NCBI RefSeq assembly: GCF_032854445.1 | Contig: NC_088305.1 | Location: 6,203,606-6,267,605, forward strand | DNA length: 64,000 nucleotides | Direction: 5' to 3' | Source: Liolophura sinensis | Taxonomy: Eukaryota; Mollusca; Polyplacophora; Chitonida; Chitonidae | Shown: positions 29,161 through 39,949 of the stretch, in pieces | Position numbering within the stretch: position 1 is the first letter of the stretch | Layout: every line of letters starts with the position of its first letter | The notes under the pieces: model-generated | Databases searched by the model: none | Seen by the model: only the letters and a program-made list of their open reading frames with translations | Told to the model about the DNA's origin: nothing | Program-made: the position numbers and the translations under genes

Positions 29161-29364
29161 ACAGCCTTTTGCGAGACCGAAGACAGTCAACGTCTTCTGT
29201 TGGGTCATCCGCCAGTGATGTTGACCTGGTGTGTTTGCATCAGGAGATATCAACACTTAACCTTAAACTGTTTGAAGCTACCAGAAAGCCTCGGAGAAAA
29301 AAGCAGAAGAAGAAGGGTGATATACTGTCCAAACATCAAGTAGAACCGGAGAGTAATGTTTTTG
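29161..29364 (+). CDS. ANKZF1: ANKZF1 exon 9, copy 2
   Basis: Same 204 bases and splice sites as 18137-18340. Differences such as tct/tcc, att/ata and cta/ctt are silent. Confidence 0.85.
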
Positions 29365-29456
29365 GTGAGTTAAAAAAAAAAAAACAACAACTGTGATTTC
29401 CAAATTCTTTTGTTTCAGTTTAACAATAGTTTGCAGCAGAATTCTTATGTTGTTGC

Positions 29457-29622
29457 ATGGCTTCCTCTCTGGCCGTACGTGGGAAGGTCTGGCAGCAACC
29501 TCCAGATGGTCGTGGGTTTCCTCCAGGCTCTGCCCAGTTTTCTCCCACCATAATGCTGGCCACCGTCGTATAAGTGAAATATTCTTGAGTACGGCGTAAA
29601 ACAGCAATCAGATAAATAAACC
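29457..29622 (+). mobile_element. SINE family A, copy 2
   Basis: Counterpart of 18,428-18,597, same insertion point. Confidence 0.85.
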
Positions 29623-29702
29623 ATATCGTTGTATCTTGTCAGGTTATGTATGAAAAGAAGTGTATACAAGGAATGCTGACATTTTGAATTTCTGTTGAAC
29701 AG

Positions 29703-30486
29703 AAGAGGAAAAGTACCATCTGAAGAACTCTCTGTACACAGCCTGTAAAGTAGGAGATGTGGACAGTCTGAAAAATTTACTGGCTATTTTCAACCCTCCA
29801 GCAACTGATCAGTCACCACCACAAACAACAGCTGAACAAGGGAAGCTTGAGGCTAGTTCTAGCAATGCTGGGTCATTGGATCTGAGTCACATCACCAGTA
29901 ATGCAGCCTCTCAGGAAAAAGATCTCCCCAAGACAAAAGCCAATCACAACCATTGTCACAAATCAACCAATCAGAGCAAAGATAAGCTTGATACTAGTGA
30001 CAATAATGCCGAGTCATTCTCAAGTCACATCTGCAATAATTCAACCAATCAGGAAGACGATATGTCTAATACAAAAGCCAATCATATCCATGGTCACAAA
30101 TCAACCAATGAGGGCCAAGATAATGCTTTTGAAGGAGTGTTGAACAAAAAGAACCATCCCGAAGACTTTTGTAATGAAGAAACTAAGGCAAGTGGTTTTG
30201 ATTTAAAGGAAAATAAAAGTGTTGGCATCACTAGTGATAACAATAAGGAGAGCAATAAACTAATCAGATTTCATAGTGGTTTTCATTTATCTGTATCTCA
30301 ACAATCGGCTGGGAAGGTTGCCATGAAGACATACTCCACAGAGATACTGTCACCAGTAGTTACCCACCAGCTGTTAAATGAACCTATCGGAGACAGCTGT
30401 ATGACCTTACTACATGTGGCATCAAAGGAGGGACATAAAAGCATTCTGGGACTTCTGCTGGCGGCTGGAGCAGATCCATCTGTCAA
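29703..30486 (+). CDS. ANKZF1: ANKZF1 exon 10, copy 2
   Basis: 784 bases as in copy 1, frame intact. Replacements against copy 1 in the inserted region: P to Q (PPQTTAEQ), S to A (SNAASQ), R to H (HCHKST), E to D (QSKDK), S to F (IRFHSG). Confidence 0.85.
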
Positions 30487-31253
30487 GTAAGTGTCTTACT
30501 CATCAGCTTACCATGCGTACCAAAGGTTGAAAACTGAGTTGACTGAATGTACATGTATTGTTTTTTAAGTAATATATGTATATATATAATTATAAAGGTA
30601 TCAAAACTAAATAATTTTCGTTTACATGTAAATTGGAGAAAATAACATAAATATGGTAAATGGCCAAATATTTCGTTCTTTGACCTGATCAAGAGGCACA
30701 GTTTGCTTGAGAAAGGTCTTGCCGTAACACTTCTAAAGTTCATCTGAAATTTCAGACAGGTTTTAAGGCTTTACTCCAGGTGGCAGTCTGTCTCTTTCAA
30801 TTAGAAAATTGATATCAGGTGTAAGGTTTGTTTAAAATCTAGGATGATATCCTACTCCAAAAATTTCACACTTGAAAGAAATATTTTATGACCTTTATTT
30901 GTTTGTAAAAATGCACTTTTGTTTTTGACGAAGTTTTAGGCCATATGTTGTACATTTTTCATGAAAAGTGTTTGTATCAAGGACATTTAGCAAGCTATTG
31001 CATCCAGTTAATATCAGAAATACATGTACAAATGTGTACAGTATTTGTAAGAACTCTCTACTGTCAGCGGGCTGAATTACAGTATTTACAGTCGTTTACA
31101 AGTGTCAATTTATGGTACTCTAAAAATTTGTCTTTGGAAGCAGTGGTTGAAATTAAGGCCACCTTTAAGACTGGTACTATATTTGCTCAGTACGTGTAAA
31201 AGGAACAGGAGAGGTCTTTTCATTCTTGTGGCACCTCCACATTTATGTTCTTA

Positions 31254-31675
31254 GCGAGACAGCTGTTTGGAGTACATGTGAATGGGGTTTCTCTACATGT
31301 ATGTAATAAGTGAGATAGCTGTTTGGTGTACTTGTGACAGAGGTTTCTCTACGTGTATGTACTAAGTGAGATAGCTGTTTGGAGTACATGTGACAGGGGT
31401 TTCTCGACATGTATGTAATAAGTGAGATAGCTGTTTGGTGTACTTGTGACAAAGGTTTCTCTACATGTATGTACTAAGTGAGATAGCTGTTTGGAGTACA
31501 TGTGACGGGTTTCTCTACATGTATGTAATAAGTGAGATAGCTGTTTGGTGTACTTGTGACAGAGGTTTCTCTACATGTATGTACTAAGTGAGATAGCTCT
31601 TTGGAGTACATGTGAATGGGGTTTCTCTACGTGTATGTACTAAGTGAGATAGCTGTTTGGTGTATGTGAGACTGG
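31254..31675. repeat. 56-bp minisatellite, copy 2
   Basis: About 7 units, against about 13 in copy 1; same alternating unit types. Confidence 0.9.
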
Positions 31676-32038
31676 GGTTTCTCAACTGCAGGCCAAATAA
31701 ACCCTTAGGGGTAACCTTGAGCGATGAAACAACATAATGGCAGCATAATGTAACCGGTGTCTTCGACATGATACTTCAATGACAGCAGCACTTTGGTGGC
31801 ATGGACTCTCCCTGTCACAAGAAGACACAATTTATGTTCACGCACATAATGACTTCTCATCAAGATTTGAATGAAGAATTGTTAAGTTTCACGTTAATTC
31901 CTAAGCATACTTTATAAGTATAAGTGAAATATTCTTGGTTACAGAGTAAGACACCAATGAAGTAAATAAATAAATATATAGACTTGAGATATGTGTTTGT
32001 AATCCACAATGTGAATTTCTCCATCTTGGCTGATACAG

Positions 32039-32150
32039 GGATCATTTTGGACAGACACCTTACACAAGCAGCAAGAGTAAAGAAGTGCGGAATGAATACA
32101 GGCGGTTTATGGCTAGATTTCCTGACAGATACGATTACCTAAAAGCAGAG
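32039..32150 (+). CDS. ANKZF1: ANKZF1 exon 11, copy 2
   Basis: 112 bases encoding the same peptide as copy 1 (DHFGQTPYTSSKSKEVRNEY...). Confidence 0.85.
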
Positions 32151-32467
32151 GTAAATAGGGATTTTCAATAAATGACCATTAAGAGGAATATGTCGTGTTT
32201 TTAACAATGGCCTCAGCTGCCAGTAATGTGTCCAGGATGATTCACGATGTCCACTTTGATGATGTGTATGAAATGTTTCACTAGCAAATATCAACATTGA
32301 TTATTTATCACAGTCTTTTAATGTATGCTTTTCACACCTGAACATTCTAAGAACAACTACTGAGGCCCTCCTGTATCTGGTACAAAACTGTTGCATTAGC
32401 TCTTATTTTGTATTTAGTCAAGTTTTGTTTAATATTTCGGATTAAAAATATGAGATGATTGTTGCAG

Positions 32468-32566
32468 ATCCCTGGTCCATTGACAGAAGAGATGGAGAAG
32501 GAGAGAAAAAAGAAAGAAGCAGAGAGGAAGAAGGTGCAGAGAAAAGCCAAGCAGGAGAGGCTAAAG
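32468..32566 (+). CDS. ANKZF1: ANKZF1 exon 12, copy 2
   Basis: 99 bases; one replacement against copy 1, D to E in PLTEEMEKE. Confidence 0.85.
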
Positions 32567-33875
32567 GTACTGGTAGTGGGTACTGGTGGTGGGTACTGGT
32601 AGTGGGTACTGTGGCTGTAGTGGTACTGGTAGTGGGTACCGGTGGCTGTAGTGTAGTGGGTACTGGTGGCTGTAGTGGTACTGGGTACTGGTGGCTGTAG
32701 TGGTACTGGTAGTAGGTACTGGGGGGCTGTAGTGGGTACTGGTAGTTGATACTGGTGGCTGTAGTGCTACTGACGGTTGTAGTGGTTCTGGCAGTGGATG
32801 TGGGGGATGAAGTGGTAGCGGTGGTTATAGTGATACTGGTAGTGGGATCCAAGTGGTGCTGACAGTTGTAGTGGTATTGGCAGTGATGCTGGTGGATGTT
32901 GTGGTACTGGTGGTATAGTTGGTTTCATTGGCACTGGTTGTGTTAGTGATGATACTGCTACTGGTGGTTGTAGTACTGATGCTAGTAGTTGTGGTACTGG
33001 TGATTGTAGTATTAATATATAGGTAGTGGTGTTTGTGGTGGTTGTGGTACTGGTGGTTGTTGTGATACTGGTGGTATAGTTGGTTTCATTGGCACTGCTT
33101 GTGTTAGTGGTGATAATGGTACTGGTGGTTGTAGTACTGATGCTAGTAAGTGAGTGAGTGAGTGCTTGGGGTTTAACGTCGGACTCAACAATTTTTCAGT
33201 CATATGACAACGAAGGAATCCTTAGGGTGCATGTACATGTAATGTGCCTCCTTGTAGCAGGACGGATTTTCACCGCTCTTTTATCTAGTGCTGCTTCACT
33301 GACTTACCGAAGGCAAGTAAGCCGCCCCGCTCGAGCCATTATACTGATACGGGTCAACCAGTCGTTGCACCATCCCCTTGATGCTGAACCCCAAGCGAGG
33401 AAGTTACAACTTCCTCTTTTAAAGTCTTGGGTGTGACTCGACCCAGGATTGATTCTGGATCTACCGCTCCCGAAGCGGACGTTCTTCCAACTGTGCTATC
33501 CGGGCCGGTCTGATGCTAGTAGTTGTGGTACTGGTGGTTGTAGTATTGTTATATGGGTAGTGGTGTTAGTGGTGGTTGTGGTACTGGTGGTTGTTGTTAT
33601 ACTGGTGGTATAGTTGGTTTCATTGGCAATGCTTGTGTTAGTGGTGATACTGGTACTGGTGGTTGTAGTACTGATGCTAGTAGTTGTGTTACTGGTGGTT
33701 GTTGTGGTACTGGTGGTTGTTGTGGTACTGGTGGATATTGTGGTACTTGTTGTTGTGGTACTGGTGGTGCTGCTTGTATTGATGTAGTATTGATGCTAGT
33801 ACTGGCACTAGCTGTAGTACTGGTGGTTGTGGTAGTGATATGGATACTAGTAGTGGCACTGACTGGTAGCGGTTG
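32567..33875. repeat. TGGTAC-rich minisatellite split by a SINE, copy 2
   Basis: Counterpart of 21,905-23,230, with small unit losses. The family-B SINE sits at 33,149-33,509 with ctgatgctagta on both sides. Confidence 0.9.
33149..33509 (-). mobile_element. SINE family B, copy 2
   Basis: Counterpart of 22,514-22,879, at the same site, with a few substitutions and a 5-base loss near 33,300 (cactgacttacc). Confidence 0.85.
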
Positions 33876-34151
33876 AAAATACATGTTCACAAAATTAATT
33901 AGTATGTCATGATCAACATTTGTTACAGGTCAAATAGCAGATAAGCCATTTTTATGTTAAGTTCATGTTAAAATTACTGTACTGGTGATTTGTGGCTAAA
34001 AATTTTATCACCACAAACTCATTCAAATTCGTAGTAATATTTTCGGATAGCCAAAATAACTGCCTATATACTTTGAGTAGAGTTGAGGCCTGTTTTCTGA
34101 TTTTAAAATAACAAAAAATGGCAAAGTGTACAAATTTTTGTCCTTGCTTAG

Positions 34152-34232
34152 GATCAGAGAGCTGAGGAAGAAAGACAGAAAGCTGAGGAAAATGAGAAGA
34201 AGAGATTCCTGTCTCTATCAGACAGAGAAAAG
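34152..34232 (+). CDS. ANKZF1: ANKZF1 exon 13, copy 2
   Basis: 81 bases; same peptide as copy 1. The donor is GTGTGT instead of GTGCGT. Confidence 0.85.
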
Positions 34233-34522
34233 GTGTGTACACTTCTTGTTGTTTTGTTTTTACCTGTTGACATCCATTTATTTCCTTGCACTTCGCTGCT
34301 CGTTAACCAGTTGCCAGATTCTATTTTTAATCACTTCTTGTAAAACCTGAATTTAATCTGAAGCCATTACCATTGATCAGTCAGTAATCGTATTTAGAGA
34401 TTTCGGTAGCAAAACTTAGATACATGTGTATAAATGGGGGGAAAAAATGCTGTGAAATAGCTACACATGCTGCCATTAAAATATCAGTTACTGTTTATAA
34501 ATACTTGTGTTGCTTTGTTTAG

Positions 34523-34593
34523 AGAGCGCTAGCAGCTGAGAGACGCCAAGTGAAGAGTGCCTTATCCTCAGGGGGAGTAATTCCTGTCCTTGC
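34523..34593 (+). CDS. ANKZF1: ANKZF1 exon 14, copy 2
   Basis: 71 bases; one replacement, M to V just after the VIM motif (AAERRQVK). The motif itself is intact. Confidence 0.85.
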
Positions 34594-34679
34594 GTGAGTA
34601 GCAATGCAAAGATGTTAAATACATTTACATGTATAACTTTGTTTTATTTGCAAAAAAAGGAGATGATTTCTTTGATCTA

Positions 34680-34868
34680 TCTCTTCTCTTGACCCGTTTT
34701 TTTCTCTTGGCCCATTTCTTCTCTTGGCCCATTTCTTCTCTTGACCCATTTCTTCTCTTGACCCATTTCTTCTCTTGGCCCATCTCTTCTCTTGACCCAT
34801 TTCTTCTCTTGGCCCATTTCTTCTCTTGACCCATTTCTTCTCTTGACCCATTTCTTCTCTTGACCCAT
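34680..34868. repeat. 17-bp pyrimidine minisatellite, copy 2
   Basis: About 11 units, against about 30 in copy 1. Confidence 0.93.
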
Positions 34869-35417
34869 TCTACACTGGCCTTCACATATCCTCCACCTGC
34901 ATGACATAATAATGTGGCCTTGGAATCACAAGGCGATCTTAGATTTAAGTCAAAACTTCAGAATGCTTTCAAATTGTTATTTCTGATGTAACAAGGTCAA
35001 AATATTGCTTGACAATGTAACTTCTGTGTAAGTTGTTGTACAACAAATAACTCAAATTCAGCTAAAATAATTGAAAGGAACATACCAAAATTAATGCTTA
35101 AAATTTTGACTTAAGTACAATATCACTTTGTCATCCCGGGGCGTGATATACTGGTAAGACGTCTGCTGCATGGCAGTGGCCCACCCAAGATGCTCTTGTT
35201 TTCCTGCAGGAAAATAATCTGGCCATATTAGTAGAAGTGAAGAGTCACTGGGCCTATAATATCAATAAAATAAATACATTAAAGTAATATTAAATCATTT
35301 AGGAAAGTTACCCGAGCAAAACAGGCACCACCATCCTTACAATTTAATACCTCTAGCTCTAGAGAAACACAACAGCCAGATTTTGATACTAAAGGACCAT
35401 GCATTTTTCTTCTGCAG

Positions 35418-35541
35418 AAGGTGCTTCCATTGTGCCTCTGACATGACGGGCAAGGTGCCGTTTGAGTACAGCGACTTCAAGTTCTGCTCAACCAAATGTC
35501 TGAAGGAACACAGGCTAAAGAGCTCTGCCAAGAAATCATAA
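35418..35541 (+). CDS. ANKZF1: ANKZF1 exon 15 and stop, copy 2
   Basis: 124 bases; same peptide and stop as copy 1. As copy 2 lacks exons 1-8, it could not make a full ANKZF1 alone. Confidence 0.85.
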
Positions 35542-35573
35542 CACCTGCTAACCCTTAAAAAGCATATTTTACT

Positions 35574-35602
35574 TATATATATATATATATATATATATTA
35601 AT
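35574..35602. repeat. (TA)n microsatellite, copy 2
   Basis: About 13 TA dinucleotides just after the copy 2 stop; longer than in copy 1. Confidence 0.85.
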
Positions 35603-36715
35603 ATTTATGTATGTTATTTGATGTGTTCAGTGTTTACCTGGGGACTCCATGGATTCCTTCACAAATAAAAACCTGAGGACACTGTTGTTCTTAGGTCAGT
35701 AGACCCCTCCCCCTCCCCAGAATCAGGCAAAATGAGTTTCTGTAGCTTACATGAAGTACATGTAGTTGTAGATGTAAATTTAGGTCAAATACAGCGTATT
35801 GTAAGTATTCTCATTATGAAGATGTTACTCTTAATGTGTTTTGGTATGACTGGGTGATTCGGTTAATGCGTTATTGTTGCCGCAGCCGGCCCGCCTATGA
35901 TGAATGAGATCATAGACTCTTATCCAGCTCTTGCTAAAGTGGCACCAGTTTCAGGTCACCAGGTCTGACTGATACTCCAGGTCTGACTGATACTGTACCT
36001 GGTCAGAAACGGTTTTCAGGTCACCAGGTCTGACTGATACTGTACCTGGTCAGAAACGGTTTTCAGGTCACCAGGTCTGACTGATACTGTACCTGGTCAG
36101 AAACGGTAGCTTTCTCCAAGATCTGCATATAGTGACTTTCTAATCCATGAACTTCAGTGTTGTTGATTGAAATAGTCTTGAGTACAGCATTAAACTGTTA
36201 TCAGATACATAAATACACACTTTGGCCTGGATCCATGACTGTTGTTATCTCGAAATACATGTAACCACTCTCTGCATTAGATATTAATATGTCTATACTG
36301 AAAGTTGTATTTATAGCACAGTATTGTCTGCCTGTAAGGCTATAGCCAGAGTACTCCCTCACTTAAAGTTAAACAATTAGTGTAAATCTTCAACCTTTTC
36401 AGCCACTAAAGCATCTTTTTCATTGAAATTTATGCATGCATTTATTATGAAAATGACACTAAAAATGACTTGTTTGTGTCACTAAAGATGCAGGTTTTAT
36501 AAAATTGCACAAATTATTTCTCTACATTCCATAGTTCTCTCAGAATGTTTCAAAATATTAGTTACAAAGGCGATAAAAAGGTTGAAGAATTAGGGTTTGT
36601 TCTCTTCATTTTAAAACTGTTGAAAGAAAGTCAGATTTCCTTTAAAATTCATTTAAAAGTGTCCTGACAATTTTTGTGGTATATAGTATTTTTTTGTGAA
36701 CACTGTATAATATTT

Positions 36716-37098
36716 CATGTGGGTTTCCCCCTGGCTCTGCCCAGTTTCGTCTCACCATGATGCTGGCCGCTGTCGTACTAGTGAAATATTCTTAAGTACG
36801 ACGTAAGCCTCCATTTGCATCAAATGCAATAAATTTTCACGTATACGATGGGGGTCAGTTTTATATGTGGAGGACACTGTCCCGCCTGTGGCGTAGAGGT
36901 ACGCATACCAGATTTGTGGAACAAATGACCAGTTTTGAACCTGCACCTTGTGTTGTAACGACTGAAAGGCAAGTGCCACAAGACCACTACCCACACCTGG
37001 GCTTACCTGAAGCTCCATTAAGATCACTTGAAGTCCACCACACTATATTCTAGAGTACGGCGTGAAACGCCAATCAAATAAATAAATAAATAAATATA
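36716..37098 (+). mobile_element. Composite SINE, copy 2
   Basis: Counterpart of 26,486-26,875. Confidence 0.65.
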
Positions 37099-37625
37099 AT
37101 AAGTTGAAGCGCTGCTTCATTGAAAAAGTCGAAAGACATGTAGGACAACCTTGTGTATTTTGTTCATCGCCACCAGTTTTGATGGTATTGTCTGATATTC
37201 CCTCTGTCATAGAGGACATATATTAAGATCCTAAAACTTTGGTTCTTTGCATTAAATGTGGTTTTAAGATACATGTACCTCACAATACAGTTAATTTTTG
37301 TGCGACCAAGCATTCACACTCACACCTTTTTTCTCTGCTTCCATATTTCAGGGATTTGTCAGACTAGTGATAAAATATGTGATCAGTATTTTGAAGACGT
37401 TTTACATGTATATTGATGGAATGATTCTAATATTATAAATGGTAGACTTTATAGAAAACTAACTGTAAAAACAATAATCCAGATCAGAATAAGGCCAGTT
37501 GTTCTATGTCCACCTCTCAGGGGGAAAATACGGCAATTTTACCTGGGAGTTTAACCCAGGACATCTGCCCGGTATCCTACAACCATAATATCCCATAATA
37601 TGTATGAGGTAAAACACCAATCAAA

Positions 37626-38183
37626 AAAGCCCTGTCCAAACTGTCCAACATCAACATCACTCATCTTTTGGTGACTCAACAAGAGTCAACATAAAGTTGA
37701 GTCAGCAAGTTGAGCTGTGTTGAGTAGTCAACAATACTAAACATTATCAAACCTGCTGGAATGGGAAAGTAGCCAATCAGCGTGGAGTGTGGAAATAACG
37801 TGACTGTCCTTTGGGCGCGTGATCTCTGCAAAATGGCAGCACCAAATGGGAAAGAGAGAGACTGATCTCACAATTGAGACAGTTTCGTTGATGCAGGAGA
37901 ATGAAAATTATGTTGCCTTTACGACACTCTCTATAAAGATTACAAAGACAGGGACAAAAGAAAATCGATGTGTCTCATGCATTGAAGAGAAAGGTGGAAA
38001 TTAGTCTCCATTTTGTTGACAGTTTGGGAAAAAAACACAGCTCAACACACGACAACAGCCTTGGACAACGTTAACCTATCTGATTTGTAGTGTGGACGGG
38101 ACACTCAACTTACCTCAACAGCATTCATCTTACTGAAGAGTCAACAAAAGCTGAACGATGTTCTAAAGTCTGGATGGGGCTTT
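37626..38183. mobile_element. TIR DNA element (non-autonomous)
   Basis: About 558 bp with inverted ends: left aaagccctgtccaaact, right (reverse strand) aaagccccatccagact. No transposase frame. Copy 1 contains only its left part, cut by the gap at 27,881. Confidence 0.6.
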
Positions 38184-38454
38184 AGTAAATGATTAAATAT
38201 TCTGTAACTGTTTCAATAATGTGCAAGTCATTAGTGTACATGTGTGGACATAAACTTGCCTGAAGTGTACATGTGTGTACATAACTTGTATGTTCACATG
38301 TACAGTGTACTCTGTACATGTATGTGATGCAGGATTTAAATGTGTAAAGGTAATGCGGGATTGGACATCATGCATTATTTCGTCATCCTGTGATAAATTA
38401 TTAACAATCAGGAAACAGTTGTCATGCGTGAATTATTTTAAGAATGTGGACATG

Positions 38455-38470
38455 GTAGACATATATATAT

Positions 38471-38504
<34 letters not shown>

Positions 38505-38508
38505 AAAA
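38455..38508. repeat. (TA)n(TG)n microsatellite
   Basis: acatatatatatatatat followed by tgtgtgtgtgtgttt and more TG. Confidence 0.9.
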
Positions 38509-38526
38509 TACATGTTTGTTAAAAGA

Positions 38527-38778
38527 GTGAGGGCCTCCGTGACCAAGGTGGTTAGCACGCCAGTTTAGCGCAATGACCCAGGAGCCACTCACCAATGCGG
38601 TCCGCTGTTTCAAGTCCAAGTCCAAGTCCAGCCCATGCCGGCTTCCTCTTTGGCCGTACGTGGGAAGGTCTGCCAGCACACTGAGGATGGTCATGGATTT
38701 CCCACCATAATGCTGGCTACCGTCATATAGGTGAAATATTCTTGTGTATGGCGTAAAACACTAATCAAATAAATAAGA
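38527..38778 (+). mobile_element. SINE family A, full length
   Basis: Best-preserved family-A copy: tRNA-like head (gggcctccgtgaccaaggtg, gttagcacgccag, aatgacccaggagcc), body (ggccgtacgtgggaaggtct) and tail (gaaatattcttgtgtatggc, aaataaataa). Confidence 0.88.
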
Positions 38779-38924
38779 GAGTGGCTGTATGTATATGTGC
38801 ATGTACATGTAAACAATGTTACTTAGATGGTCAATCTGATGAAGGTCATTGCGCCAATAAATACATTTTCACGAAAGATGCAATATTTTGTCTCAGTCAA
38901 TTTGTCCAAAAAATGTTGATATAA

Positions 38925-39262
38925 TGGCACCCCTGGGGTTGTACTTGAGGAAAGTATGGCAGCAACATGCAGATGGTTGGGGCATCTTCACGGTTTCTGC
39001 CCCGGCTCCCATTATAATGCTAGCCAGTGTCGTATTAGTGAAATATTTTTGAGTGCGGCGTAAATCTCCATTCGCATGAAATCGAATAAATCCAATAAAT
39101 TTTCACATATACAATGGGGGTCAGTTTTATGTGTGGAGGAAACTCCAACCTGTGATGTAGAGGTACGCATATTGGTGCAAGAAATGACCAGGTTTGAACA
39201 TGCACCTTGTGTTGTAATGACTGAAAGTGAAAACCTCAGACCACATTTGGGAACATTCATCA
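38925..39262 (+). mobile_element. Composite SINE, truncated
   Basis: Same second body as 26,486 (acaatgggggtcagttttat, gatgtagaggtacgcatatt) after a family-A tail (gaaatatttttgagtgcggc). Confidence 0.6.
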
Positions 39263-39439
39263 GTTCATCCCTTCACTCTGGTGTACTTCATGTGCCCCTG
39301 GTGTCCTTAGCACATGAAACTAACTGCCGATGTATAACTGAAATATTGAGTCCTGGAATACCAATCAGTCCAGTCTGGGAGTATTGGGGGGCCACTATAG
39401 ACTGTACAGTGAGGCAGCAAGATGCAGTCTGTATGGTGG

Positions 39440-39852
39440 CATGCTACCACCAGCTGTGTACGCCAGCATGTTGTCTGTCCCCAGCTGTGTATACCAGCAT
39501 ATTTGATACCAGCTGTGTATGCCAGCATGTTGTCTGTCACCAGCTGTGTACGCCAGCCGTGTATGCCAGCATATTTGTTACCCAGCTGTATATGCCAGCA
39601 TCTTGTCTGTCCCCAACCGTGTTATACCAGCATATTTGATACCAGCTGTATATGCCAGCATGCTGTCTGTCCCCAACCGTGTATACCAGCATATTTGATA
39701 CCAGCTGTGTATGCCAGCATGCTGTCTGTCCCCAACCGTGTATACCAGCATGTTGTCTGTCAACAGCTGTGCACGCCAGCATGTAGTGTCTGTCACCAGC
39801 CGTGTATGCCAGCATATTTGTTACCAGCTGTATATGCCAGCATGTTGTCTTC
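39440..39852. repeat. Degenerate 28-36 bp minisatellite
   Basis: Tandem variants of ccagctgtgtatgccagcat followed by gttgtctgtcc or atttgata; open frames on both strands are by-products. Confidence 0.9.
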
Positions 39853-39949
39853 CAACTCCACCCATGAAGGTGACCATCATCATGTGAAATGATGAAGTGA
39901 AATGTTCTTCAGCACAACTGAGGGAAGCTGCTGAGCTGAAATGTGACTG

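Larger units (their letters stand above)
28082..38070. repeat. Duplicated segment, copy 2 (10.0 kb)
   Basis: Starts at the first base after the gap, matching 17,680 onward. It runs in parallel with copy 1 until 38,070, which matches the last base before the gap. Beyond that it continues into unique sequence. Confidence 0.95.
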
